Origin: Xylanibacter muris
Lineage (GTDB): Bacteria > Bacteroidota > Bacteroidia > Bacteroidales > Bacteroidaceae
DNA: 64,000 nucleotides
Assembly (NCBI RefSeq): GCF_013166605.1
Contig: NZ_JABKKF010000004.1
Location: 186,001-250,000 of the forward strand
Reading direction: 5' to 3'
How positions within the stretch are numbered: position 1 is the stretch's first letter; each line of letters opens with the position of its first letter. The notes under the pieces were generated by a model, which searched no databases, was not told the origin of the DNA, and saw only the letters and a list, made by a program, of their open reading frames with translations. Positions 7,819 through 15,915 of the stretch are shown one piece after another. The position numbers and the translations under genes were made by a program.

Positions 7819-9102
7819 ATGAGTAAGAAACTGAAAACGGCATCGCTATGCGTCCATGCCGGCTACAAGCCAAAGAACGGTGAGCCAATAGAACTTCCAA
7901 TTATTCAGAGTACCACATTCAAATATGACAACAGCGAGGAAATGGCCATGCTGTTCGACCTGAAAAAAGAGGGATACTTCTATACCCGTCTTCAAAACCC
8001 GACAAATGATGCCGTGGCAGCAAAGATTGCCGCCCTTGAAGGCGGCATCGGTGCCGTACTCACATCGTCAGGACAGGCGGCCAACTTCTACGCCGTGTTC
8101 AATATATGCGAGGCCGGCGACCATATCGTGACGTCAAACGAGATATACGGGGGAACGTTCAACCTGTTTGGAGTGACTCTCAAAAAGCTCGGTATAGAAT
8201 GCACTTTCATTAATCCTGATGCAAGTGAGGAGGAAATACAACAGGCTTTCAGACCCAACACAAAAGCCATGTTCGGAGAGACGGTTTCCAATCCGGGATG
8301 CAGGGTCCTCGACATAGAGAAGTTTGCAAGGATTGCCCATAGGAACGGTGTGCCGCTCATCATAGACAACACGTTTGCCACACCGGTGAACTGCCGCCCC
8401 TTTGAATGGGGATGCGACATCATCACACACTCGACGACAAAATACATGGACGGCCACGCCACACAGGTAGGCGGATGTGTGGTGGACAGCGGAAACTTCG
8501 ACTGGAACGCATACGCAGATAAATTTCCCGGACTGTGCTCTCCTGACGAGTCATATCATGGGCTGACATACACGAAGGCTTTCGGCAAAATGGGATATAT
8601 TACAAAACTTGTGGCGCAGCTGATGAGAGACCTCGGCTCCATTCCCTCGCCTCATAACTCATTCCTTCTCAACCTCGGACTGGAAACCTTGCATCTGCGC
8701 ATGCGCCAGCATTGCGGCAATGCACAGAAAGTGGCGGAATTTCTGAGCGGTGACAGTCGTGTGGCATGGGTGAACTATCCTGGCCTGAAAGAATCGCCAA
8801 GTCATGCATTGGCAGAAAAGTATCTTCCTGGAGGAAGCTGCGGAGTAATGGCGTTCGGTCTGAAAGGCAACCGCGATACGGCAATAAAGTTTATGGACGC
8901 CCTTAAGATGATAAACATCGTGACCCACGTGGCCGACATACGCACATGCGTGCTGCATCCGGCCAGCCATACCCATCGCCAACTCAGCGAGGAACAGCTC
9001 CGAGCTGCCGGCATAGCTCCGGACCTAATACGCCTTTCCGTTGGTATAGAGGATGCCGATGATATTATCGATGACATCCGCCAGGCACTCGACAATCTGT
9101 AA
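7819..9102 (+). CDS. metY: O-acetylhomoserine sulfhydrylase (MetY-type)
   Basis: This 427-residue PLP enzyme belongs to the Cys/Met metabolism family and would form homocysteine (or methionine) from O-acetylhomoserine and sulfide (or methanethiol) in the cytoplasm. Visible motifs: YTRLQNPTNDAVAAKIAALE, LTSSGQAAN, DNTFATPVNCRPFEWG and HSTTKYMDGHATQVGG, whose Lys holds the PLP; the C-terminal VGIEDADDIIDDI segment closes the family pattern. The start is taken at 7819 (MSKKLKTASLCVHAG), because the in-frame ATG at 7738 lies within the previous gene and adds 27 residues without family similarity. A weak -7-like TACCTTTA lies at 7766-7773. I saw no SAM or other methionine riboswitch. Length and motifs favour MetY over MetB/MetC. 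Confidence 0.85.
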   Translation: MSKKLKTASLCVHAGYKPKNGEPIELPIIQSTTFKYDNSEEMAMLFDLKKEGYFYTRLQNPTNDAVAAKIAALEGGIGAVLTSSGQAANFYAVFNICEAGDHIVTSNEIYGGTFNLFGVTLKKLGIECTFINPDASEEEIQQAFRPNTKAMFGETVSNPGCRVLDIEKFARIAHRNGVPLIIDNTFATPVNCRPFEWGCDIITHSTTKYMDGHATQVGGCVVDSGNFDWNAYADKFPGLCSPDESYHGLTYTKAFGKMGYITKLVAQLMRDLGSIPSPHNSFLLNLGLETLHLRMRQHCGNAQKVAEFLSGDSRVAWVNYPGLKESPSHALAEKYLPGGSCGVMAFGLKGNRDTAIKFMDALKMINIVTHVADIRTCVLHPASHTHRQLSEEQLRAAGIAPDLIRLSVGIEDADDIIDDIRQALDNL

Positions 9103-9126
9103 GACAAACCATAAAATATAAAAGAG

Positions 9127-9182
9127 TAACGGGTAGTGTTCCAAAATGGAAAGGACATTACCCGTTAACCATATAAAGTTTT
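9127..9182 (+). terminator. Terminator after metY
   Basis: Bases 9127-9141 pair with 9153-9167 (15 bp, two G-U pairs) around an 11-nt loop. The hairpin is followed shortly by a T run at 9178-9182. It lies 24 bp after the metY stop. Confidence 0.7.
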
Positions 9183-9368
9183 TGATGTTAATACTTATCC
9201 GAATATGCCAACGTGGGCCGGATAAATATTCTCTGAAATATCCATAGCATGTCTGCAGTTTTACTATGCAATTTTATTCCATAATCCCGATTAAGGCTTA
9301 AGAAGCCGGAAAAACGCCAGTCTCCTGGCTCAACAATCATAGGCACGAAGAACGAACAACAAATGTTA

Positions 9369-9468
9369 AAAGTGTATTTGGGCTAAATACACTCTGTATG
9401 CAGGCTGAATACACAGTGTATGTAGGCTAAATACACTGTGTATATAGCCCAAATACACTTTATGAACT
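9369..9468. repeat. 22-bp phased palindromic repeat array
   Basis: Four consecutive 22-bp units begin at 9381, 9403, 9425 and 9447, each of the form GGCTNAATACACNNTGTATNNA; the last is diverged. Three of them carry a 13-bp dyad at a constant 22-bp step: ATACACTCTGTAT (9387-9399), ATACACAGTGTAT (9409-9421) and ATACACTGTGTAT (9431-9443). The last two are perfect palindromes around the centre base. The array is bounded by a 17-bp perfect inverted repeat (9369-9385 against 9445-9461). Spacing of about two helical turns suggests protein binding on one DNA face. Direct contiguity without unique spacers excludes CRISPR. Confidence 0.75.
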
Positions 9469-9623
9469 GCCGTATGGTCTGTGCCCTTCTGTAGCGCCTT
9501 GTTTATCCGATGAACCGACATCTACATCCAACAGGCCGATTGACATAAAATAAGATTAAAGTATTAGGATTCCTCAACAGATAATAATGTAGAATCCCTG
9601 CGTACGGTACTGGAGACTATACA

Positions 9624-11138
9624 TCAAATGTCATTACCCGTGGAATCGGCCTCTGCTTTTGGCTGCGTATTTTCCTTTTGCCTGTTGCTGAATGCGGAAT
9701 CGGCAGATGGCACATGATGTTCCTGAGCGTCAGCATGACGTACATTTCCCGGATGCAAACCGGCCGAGTCGGCTGCCACAGGCGACGGAGTATGTATTCC
9801 TGAACCGTCGGCCTGGGTAAGAAACCTGGCATAGCGGCTGCAGAAACGCGGATTATAGGCATTGAATATATTATTTGCAAAGAGAATGTCTGTTATGCCG
9901 TTGCCAACGACATATTCTTTCATATTCTTTGTAAAATACCGCGTATCCACCACATGCACTTCCTCGAACGAGAAGAACAGATATCCGGGTATGGCATTGC
10001 CGAAACTGTCTTTAAGTATGAGCACACGGCGGCCGTTGTTTGTCGACGTGACAACCTTCGTTATCTTGGCGTCGCTGCCCATGAAGGTGCAGTAGGCTCC
10101 GCCGCTGCCGTCCTTAAACTTATAAAAGAACGGGCCTTTATACGGTTTGCCCATTCCTGTCACATGATAACTCTTGTCTATCCGGTAGTCGATATATGTT
10201 GTGTTGAATGTCACTCCCGAAGGCACGTAATACACAAAATCCTCCGGAGCGTTCTTTATGGATATATCCTTTGAATAGCCGTACATGCTGCCTACATATC
10301 CGTGAACGACCTTGCGGGTATAGCTGTCCAGCTCTCTGAACGGCACTCCGGCCACACGTGCGAATTCCTTTGCCGCATAGAATGCTCCGAGCGGTGACCA
10401 GTGGTGATCCGTACGCAGATAGATATCCTCATCGGCATGCTTGCCCAACGATGTATATACATCCACTGCCTTCACATTGCCGTTCAGCCGGGAATGCACG
10501 TTGTTTATGGTAGGCCACTGTCTGTTTGTCGCCTTTCTGGCCTGTTCGGGACAATAATACTCTATGGCCGTGGGAATGACCATACAGTATACATTCACTT
10601 TGCTTCCGAATGTTTCCTTGTACTTATTTGCCACATCGGCGTATGCGCCTCCTCCGCGAGGGCCTCCTCCGTAAGCCATGAGCGCACGCACCTTGTCGCC
10701 CCTGCCTACAATCACTATTCCTGCATTGGCAATCTTTGCGCTTCCGTCGTCCGGGGTGTCGTTGACGTAGCCGTCCACAAGTCCGTCACCTCCGGAATCC
10801 GACACCGCCCCTGTATCTTCATCATCTTCTGTCACAACGGCATCCGTTTTCTCCGCGGCATGAAAGGTTATCTGGTCTTCTGAGGCGGACAGACGCATAA
10901 AATCCTTGAGATGCAGGCTGACGGCCATCAGTTCGTCACGAAAAGGCTCGCTGTCGCTGAACCACGAAGACACCTCCTTTGTAAAAGCACCGCTTATAAG
11001 CCTCTCAACGGTAAAGTCGGGGAACACGGCCAGGTCGCGTTTTTCCAAATGGGAATACGTGCTGCGCGGAAGCGTATCGAACACCGTGACAAAGGCGGCA
11101 AACACCAGGCCTATAATGAATATATACAGTTTGTTCAT
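9624..11138 (-). CDS. DHHW family protein (AlgX/AlgJ-like), long form
   Basis: The protein has 504 residues. An N-terminal membrane anchor (about residues 4-21) is followed by a catalytic SGNH-like domain with the signature TDHHWSPLGAFYAA (Asp244, His245, His246) and a later KDSFGN block (Ser378), the likely nucleophile. DHHW proteins work with MBOAT acyltransferases to transfer acetyl groups to extracellular polysaccharides, as AlgX/AlgJ do for alginate. A polar, Asp/Gly-rich insert (about 95-135) and a low-complexity tail after 440 separate it from its shorter neighbour (11207-12304), with which it shares most core blocks. It is the last gene of the SGNH-MBOAT-DHHW-DHHW run. The polysaccharide acted on is unknown. 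Confidence 0.8.
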   Translation of the reverse strand: MNKLYIFIIGLVFAAFVTVFDTLPRSTYSHLEKRDLAVFPDFTVERLISGAFTKEVSSWFSDSEPFRDELMAVSLHLKDFMRLSASEDQITFHAAEKTDAVVTEDDEDTGAVSDSGGDGLVDGYVNDTPDDGSAKIANAGIVIVGRGDKVRALMAYGGGPRGGGAYADVANKYKETFGSKVNVYCMVIPTAIEYYCPEQARKATNRQWPTINNVHSRLNGNVKAVDVYTSLGKHADEDIYLRTDHHWSPLGAFYAAKEFARVAGVPFRELDSYTRKVVHGYVGSMYGYSKDISIKNAPEDFVYYVPSGVTFNTTYIDYRIDKSYHVTGMGKPYKGPFFYKFKDGSGGAYCTFMGSDAKITKVVTSTNNGRRVLILKDSFGNAIPGYLFFSFEEVHVVDTRYFTKNMKEYVVGNGITDILFANNIFNAYNPRFCSRYARFLTQADGSGIHTPSPVAADSAGLHPGNVRHADAQEHHVPSADSAFSNRQKENTQPKAEADSTGNDI

Positions 11139-11206
11139 CTCAATGATATTTTTCTGTCTTTCCTATATATTATATCTTTGTAAAAATCACATGCAGTAAT
11201 ATGCGG

Positions 11207-12304
11207 TCACTGCTGTTCCATCATCATCCTGTAACGCCTGCCTGTAGACGCCATGTTTGCATGTATAAGATTGTTGGCAAACAACACGTCTGTAATTCCG
11301 TTGTCCTTGCCGTATGATATCACGTTTCCCGTGAAATATCTGAAATCCACCACATGTATCTCCTCAAAGGAGCCGAACAGATATCCCGGCAGGGCATTGC
11401 CGTAGCTGTCTTTGAGTATCATAAGCTTCCGGCCGTTCTTAGCGGATGTCGACACTTTCACCATACGTGTGTCACCGCCCATAAAAGTGCAGTATGCCCC
11501 ACCGTGGCCGTCGCTGTATGGAATGAAGAAACGTCCGTCCTCAGGTTCGCTCACTCCTATGACATTCTTACGGCTGTCGAATTTGTAATACCTGTATGTA
11601 GTGGTATACGATGAATCCTGAGGGACATAATACACAAAATCTTCCGGAGCTTTCTTAACCGCGATATTTCCTGAAAAACGGTACATGCTGCCTACATAGT
11701 CTCTTACAGTCCGCACATCATACTCTGTTATATCCCTGAACGGCACACCTGCCTTTCCGGCAAAGGCCTCTGCGGCATAATATGCGCCGAGCGGCGCCCA
11801 ATGATGGTCTGTGCGGGAATAGATAGGCTCTCCGGCACGGCTCTGCAACACCGGAAAAATATCGACCGGTGCAACCGAATCGGACAACAGGGAATACATA
11901 TCGCATATCGCCTGATACTCATCGCGTGTTTTCCCGCGCATGCTGTCCGGACAATAAAACGCAACGGCTGTGGGGATGACCATACAATATACATTCACAC
12001 TGTCGCCCAAAGCCCGCTTATAGCTGTTTACCGCCGCCACGTATTCTTCCGCATACTGTCTGGAACCGTGAAATATCTCAAGCGCACGGGTGTTCATTCC
12101 GGTGTCTACGACGAGTATTCCCTCTGACCGGCGCGGCACCGCACGACGCACAGGTCTGCGGGCGGTCTTTCTGCGCACCGTCTTCTTCCTTACCGCAGTT
12201 TTTCCTGCCGCAGGTCTCACTGCCATATAGGCAACCGCATATACGCCTGTTCCACCGGCAAAAATCATGGACAGCATTATCAGTGATATTATTATCTTGT
12301 TCAT
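11207..12304 (-). CDS. DHHW family protein with Arg/Lys-rich linker
   Basis: The protein has 365 residues from the start at 12304 (MNKIIISLIMLSMIFAGG); a further in-frame ATG upstream at 12394 would overlap the MBOAT gene and put 30 unrelated residues before the membrane anchor. After the anchor comes a very basic linker (about residues 34-60, many KK/RR pairs), then the catalytic domain with RTDHHWAPLGAYYAA and LKDSYGNALPGYL. Core blocks such as VNVYCMVIPTA, YVGSMY and APEDFVYYVP are shared almost word for word with the downstream DHHW protein, so the pair arose by duplication. Role: periplasmic or surface O-acetyl transfer with the MBOAT partner. The gene starts 25 bp after the MBOAT stop. 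Confidence 0.8.
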   Translation of the reverse strand: MNKIIISLIMLSMIFAGGTGVYAVAYMAVRPAAGKTAVRKKTVRRKTARRPVRRAVPRRSEGILVVDTGMNTRALEIFHGSRQYAEEYVAAVNSYKRALGDSVNVYCMVIPTAVAFYCPDSMRGKTRDEYQAICDMYSLLSDSVAPVDIFPVLQSRAGEPIYSRTDHHWAPLGAYYAAEAFAGKAGVPFRDITEYDVRTVRDYVGSMYRFSGNIAVKKAPEDFVYYVPQDSSYTTTYRYYKFDSRKNVIGVSEPEDGRFFIPYSDGHGGAYCTFMGGDTRMVKVSTSAKNGRKLMILKDSYGNALPGYLFGSFEEIHVVDFRYFTGNVISYGKDNGITDVLFANNLIHANMASTGRRYRMMMEQQ

Positions 12305-12329
12305 AAACAGTATTTTATATGTTACATCA

Positions 12330-13793
12330 TCAGAATCTCGTATATATGAAGGCATTGTTTGTGGCTCCAACGAGAAGTGCCGCACTAATGCCAAGCATTG
12401 CCACCGATATGACTACGCGCACTGTGAATATCACAGCCGAATGCACGCATCCGCTCTCTCCTGTAATGCGGCTCACAAGCCTGTAACCATAGCTGCGCAA
12501 GGGCATACAGAACGCCACGGCCACTATCCATAGCCAGAAATTATCCATAAGCGAGGCTTCGGCAACAAAGTCGGTAAACTGTTCCGCATTGCCTGTGAAG
12601 GCATTGAAAAACAACTGAAGCGAATTGAAGTCATCGAAATAGAATATCCCCCATCCCGCTATCACAAGCAGCATGCTGTATATATGCAGCAACGGTGACG
12701 GGATACGGTCTTTTATTCTCAGCAACGTATACTTCTCCAGCATCACTATCACACCGAAATACACGCCCCAGATTATAAAGTTCCAGCTTGCACCGTGCCA
12801 CATTCCTGTCAAAAACCATACCACCATGATATTGAATGCCTGGTGACTGCGGTTACCTCCCATTGGAATATATACATAGTCGCGGAAAAAGCTTCCGAGA
12901 GAAATATGCCATCTGCGCCAGAAATCCGTTATAGTGTCGCAGCAATACGGATGGTTGAAGTTCTCCCTGAAATGGAATCCAAGACACCGGCCTATTCCTA
13001 TTGCCATGTCGGAATAGCCGGAAAAGTCGAAGTATATCTGAAGCGTATATGCCGAAATGCCAATCCAGGCACCAAGGGTGGTCAGTTCTCCAAGTCCCGT
13101 GCCCGAGGAAAGGAAAGCATCCGATATCTCCGACAACTGATTGGCCAGTATCACCTTTTTTCCAAGCCCTATGAGAAAACGGTATGTCCCGGCCGCCACA
13201 TCACCGGAAGTCACCTTACGACAGGCTATCTCAGCCGCCACCGTACCATAACGCACAATAGGACCGGCGATAAGCTGTGGAAACATGGATATGTAAAGCA
13301 GCAGATCCATAAACCGGCGCTGCACGGGCGACTCACGACGGTAGACATCCACCAGATATGATATGGACTGAAATACATAGAAGCTTATACCTATCGGAAG
13401 GGCAATTTTCGGCACTCCTACGTTCACGCCCCAATCATTGATCGTCTGGGCAAAGAAGCCTGCATATTTGAAAGTTCCCAATATGCTGAGATTGCATATC
13501 ACGCCAAAGGCAAGTGCCAGCTTCCTCCTGATGTTTCCACCGCTGATACACAGACCGGTCAGATAGTTAAGCAACACACAAAGAAGCATCAGAAATACAT
13601 ATACCGGTTCGCCCCAGGCATAGAATACAAGCGAGAAAAAGACTAATACAAGATTCTTGGCCTTATTCATATTGACACAGCCGGCCTCATCACGGCTTAC
13701 AGGAAGACAGCGGTCGACCCATGCACCCATGAGATAGCAGAGCATGAAAGCCGGAAGAAACACAAAAAGAAAAAAAAGATCAGAAAATACCAT
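12330..13793 (-). CDS. MBOAT family O-acyltransferase (AlgI-like)
   Basis: The protein has 487 residues and many membrane segments. Family blocks are FNHPYCCDTITDFWRRWHIS, SLGSFFRDYVYIPMGGNR and GMWHGASWNFIIWG; the His in the last block is the invariant MBOAT catalytic histidine. AlgI/PatA-type MBOATs carry acetyl groups across the inner membrane and hand them to SGNH/DHHW proteins outside. It lies 25 bp upstream of one DHHW gene and 104 bp after the SGNH hydrolase gene, all on the minus strand, which supports an exopolysaccharide O-acetylation unit. A long minus-strand cluster with no intervening terminator suggests one transcript. Confidence 0.9.
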   Translation of the reverse strand: MVFSDLFFLFVFLPAFMLCYLMGAWVDRCLPVSRDEAGCVNMNKAKNLVLVFFSLVFYAWGEPVYVFLMLLCVLLNYLTGLCISGGNIRRKLALAFGVICNLSILGTFKYAGFFAQTINDWGVNVGVPKIALPIGISFYVFQSISYLVDVYRRESPVQRRFMDLLLYISMFPQLIAGPIVRYGTVAAEIACRKVTSGDVAAGTYRFLIGLGKKVILANQLSEISDAFLSSGTGLGELTTLGAWIGISAYTLQIYFDFSGYSDMAIGIGRCLGFHFRENFNHPYCCDTITDFWRRWHISLGSFFRDYVYIPMGGNRSHQAFNIMVVWFLTGMWHGASWNFIIWGVYFGVIVMLEKYTLLRIKDRIPSPLLHIYSMLLVIAGWGIFYFDDFNSLQLFFNAFTGNAEQFTDFVAEASLMDNFWLWIVAVAFCMPLRSYGYRLVSRITGESGCVHSAVIFTVRVVISVAMLGISAALLVGATNNAFIYTRF

Positions 13794-13897
13794 TTCGTAT
13801 CTGTTGATGAATCCGTTTATTAAGTAATAACCTCTATTATAGTATGTATATGATAGTTCCGAACATCTTCAAATCAGGAATCAATACACCTCGCGAA

Positions 13898-14719
13898 TCA
13901 GAAATGAAGCATCGGAGCTATCATATTGGCGATATAGTATCCGTTACGCCGTGCCCCGTACTCACTGGTATGCACCCCGTCACCGGTGGTTCTCCGGACA
14001 TTTGTGCCCCGGACACCATATACGGCACCGCCATAATCCTGACGTATGACATTTATACCCATCATCCGACCGCACTCCTCTATCACATCACCCGCCTTTC
14101 TTATCATATCGGCCGGCACCTTTGCCGACTGTATCGGAGTAAGCATAACTATCTGTGCATCAGGAAAGGCTTCAATAAGCAATTCGCAGCCATAGCGCAC
14201 AGATTCGGCAAGAGACAGCACCGACGACACCTTGCGTCCGGTGATGTATCCCGTGGAAACGGCAAACACATCCGCAACAGACTTTCCGAAAACTCCCGGA
14301 CGTTTGCCATGAAACCACGCGTCGTTGGTGCCGGCCGATATGACAATCAGTTGCGGAACCGGCTGAACACCTTTGCGGCAGGCTTCCACAAGACGGTTTA
14401 TCTGATTATATATGACATTATTGTCGCCAAGCACACTTATATTCTCTGCCGTGGCATACACCGTGCGGGAAGTATTGCTCCACGTGGCACCACTGCGTGC
14501 ATAGCTTATACATGAGGCCGGGGCAAACCGCTCCTTAAACCATTTGCTCCACCCCGTGGCGACATTACAGCTGTCACCTCCTATAGATGTATTGGAATCA
14601 CCAAGAAGCACAACGTTAATACTCCCGTGTGCATCGGCTGCCGGATGTCCGGCAACATTTGCCGGTAAAAATACCGAAAACAATAACCGGACAAAAACGG
14701 CAAAAACTTTGTTTCTCAT
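13898..14719 (-). CDS. SGNH/GDSL hydrolase
   Basis: The protein has 273 residues. Start at 14719 (MRNKVFAVFVRLLFSVFLPANV) gives a normal signal peptide; the longer frame to 14857 adds 46 residues that do not look like secreted protein. Catalytic blocks are LLGDSNTS (Ser nucleophile), SAGTNDAWF and DGVHTSEYGA (Asp and His). Enzymes of this type remove acyl or acetyl esters from carbohydrates. It heads the minus-strand cluster with the MBOAT and DHHW genes, so trimming or transferring acetyl groups on the same polysaccharide is likely. A TATTTTTG -7-like element lies at 14787-14794 on the minus strand, without a clear -33 partner. Confidence 0.75.
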   Translation of the reverse strand: MRNKVFAVFVRLLFSVFLPANVAGHPAADAHGSINVVLLGDSNTSIGGDSCNVATGWSKWFKERFAPASCISYARSGATWSNTSRTVYATAENISVLGDNNVIYNQINRLVEACRKGVQPVPQLIVISAGTNDAWFHGKRPGVFGKSVADVFAVSTGYITGRKVSSVLSLAESVRYGCELLIEAFPDAQIVMLTPIQSAKVPADMIRKAGDVIEECGRMMGINVIRQDYGGAVYGVRGTNVRRTTGDGVHTSEYGARRNGYYIANMIAPMLHF

Positions 14720-14836
14720 TAAAAACTTAAAGACCTTTTTCCTTAAACTGTTCTGTGAATGAACAATACCTTTATTTTCAAGGATGCAAAAATACAAAAA
14801 AACAAGCAAACAAACCCGAAATACAGAGATTTTTCG

Positions 14837-14844
14837 TAAATTTG
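14837..14844 (+). promoter_or_regulatory. -7 element of the pectinesterase operon
   Basis: TAAATTTG matches the -7 consensus TAnnTTTG. I see no TTTG at the correct distance upstream. It would start transcription near 14850, about 68 nt before the pectinesterase ATG. Confidence 0.45.
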
Positions 14845-14917
14845 CCTGTGATAACAAACTGCGGCAACCGTTTGCCGCCTACAATCCAAGTAACTTAAAA
14901 ACAAACATCAATAAAAA

Positions 14918-15892
14918 ATGAAGAAAGTATTTTCATTTCTTACCATGCTCATGGTAACCTTTGTCGCCATGGCCCAGACAAAAGAAAAGTACGACTTTGT
15001 CGTTGCACAAGACGGCAGCGGAGACTTCAAGACCGTTCAGGAAGCGATCAATGCTGTTCCGGATTACCGCAAGGCCGGTGAGACAAGAATCCTGATACGT
15101 AAAGGGGTATACAAAGAGAAAGTCATTGTACCGGAAAGCAAGCAAAACGTGACGCTGATTGGCGAAGACGAATATGAAACTGTACTCACATACGACGACT
15201 ACGCCTCGAAACCTAACATATTCGGAGAAAATAAAGGCACATCCGGCTCATCGTCATTTTATGTCTACGGTCCGGACTTCCATGCCGAGAACATCACTTT
15301 CAGCAATACTGCCGGTCCGGTAGGACAGGCAGTGGCGATGTTTGTAAGCGGCAATAGGGCCATATTCGTAAACTGCCGCTTCAAAGGCTTCCAGGACACA
15401 CTTTATACCTATGGCAAACGCTCTAAGCAATACTATAAGAACTGCTATATAGAAGGAACGGTTGACTTTATATTCGGTGCGTCCACATGTTTCTTCGACA
15501 ACTGCGAAATACGAAGTCTCGGGCGAGGGTATCTCACCGCCGCATCCACACTCCAGGACGTAGAATACGGGTATGTGATGTATCAATGCCGTCTCACCGC
15601 TGCTGACAAAGTGGAAAAAGTGATGCTCGGACGTCCGTGGCGTCCTTATGCAAAGACTGTATTCATTGACTGTCTCATGGACACCCACATCGCACCCGAG
15701 GGATGGCACAATTGGGGCGTTGAAAAAGAAAAAACGGCATTCTACGGCGAGACAGGTTCACACAATTATGCCAACGATCCGATAGACGTAAGCAAACGTG
15801 TGACATGGACGCGAAAGATAAATCCGCTTGACTACACTATAGACAAGGTGTTGTCAGACCCGGACAAACCGGACTGGTACTTAAACATATAA
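14918..15892 (+). CDS. Pectinesterase (CE8)
   Basis: This 324-residue secreted enzyme has a signal peptide ending near AMAQ-20. It would remove methyl esters from polygalacturonate. Family motifs are complete: GQAVA (136-140), QDTLY with Asp160, DFIFG with Asp183, and LGRPW with Arg239, which together form the active site of family 8 carbohydrate esterases. De-esterified pectin is the substrate of the pectate lyase encoded at 972-2756. The GH105 gene starts 23 bp downstream, so the two are very likely one operon. Confidence 0.92.
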   Translation: MKKVFSFLTMLMVTFVAMAQTKEKYDFVVAQDGSGDFKTVQEAINAVPDYRKAGETRILIRKGVYKEKVIVPESKQNVTLIGEDEYETVLTYDDYASKPNIFGENKGTSGSSSFYVYGPDFHAENITFSNTAGPVGQAVAMFVSGNRAIFVNCRFKGFQDTLYTYGKRSKQYYKNCYIEGTVDFIFGASTCFFDNCEIRSLGRGYLTAASTLQDVEYGYVMYQCRLTAADKVEKVMLGRPWRPYAKTVFIDCLMDTHIAPEGWHNWGVEKEKTAFYGETGSHNYANDPIDVSKRVTWTRKINPLDYTIDKVLSDPDKPDWYLNI

Positions 15893-15915
15893 ATGATTTC
15901 CGATACATTCCGCCC

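Larger units (their letters stand above)
9103..9623. other. Intergenic region with terminator and palindrome array
   Basis: No gene is supported between the convergent metY and DHHW genes. The stretch contains the metY terminator (9127-9182) and the 22-bp periodic palindrome array (9369-9468). The rest shows no feature I can support. Confidence 0.7.

Noticed and set aside
9369-9468. Possible CRISPR array
   Set aside because: Units are contiguous 22-mers with no unique spacers, and there are no cas genes nearby.
11173-11180. TATCTTTG -7-like octamer on the plus strand
   Set aside because: No plus-strand gene follows and no -33 element is at the right distance; it lies in the short gap between two minus-strand DHHW genes.
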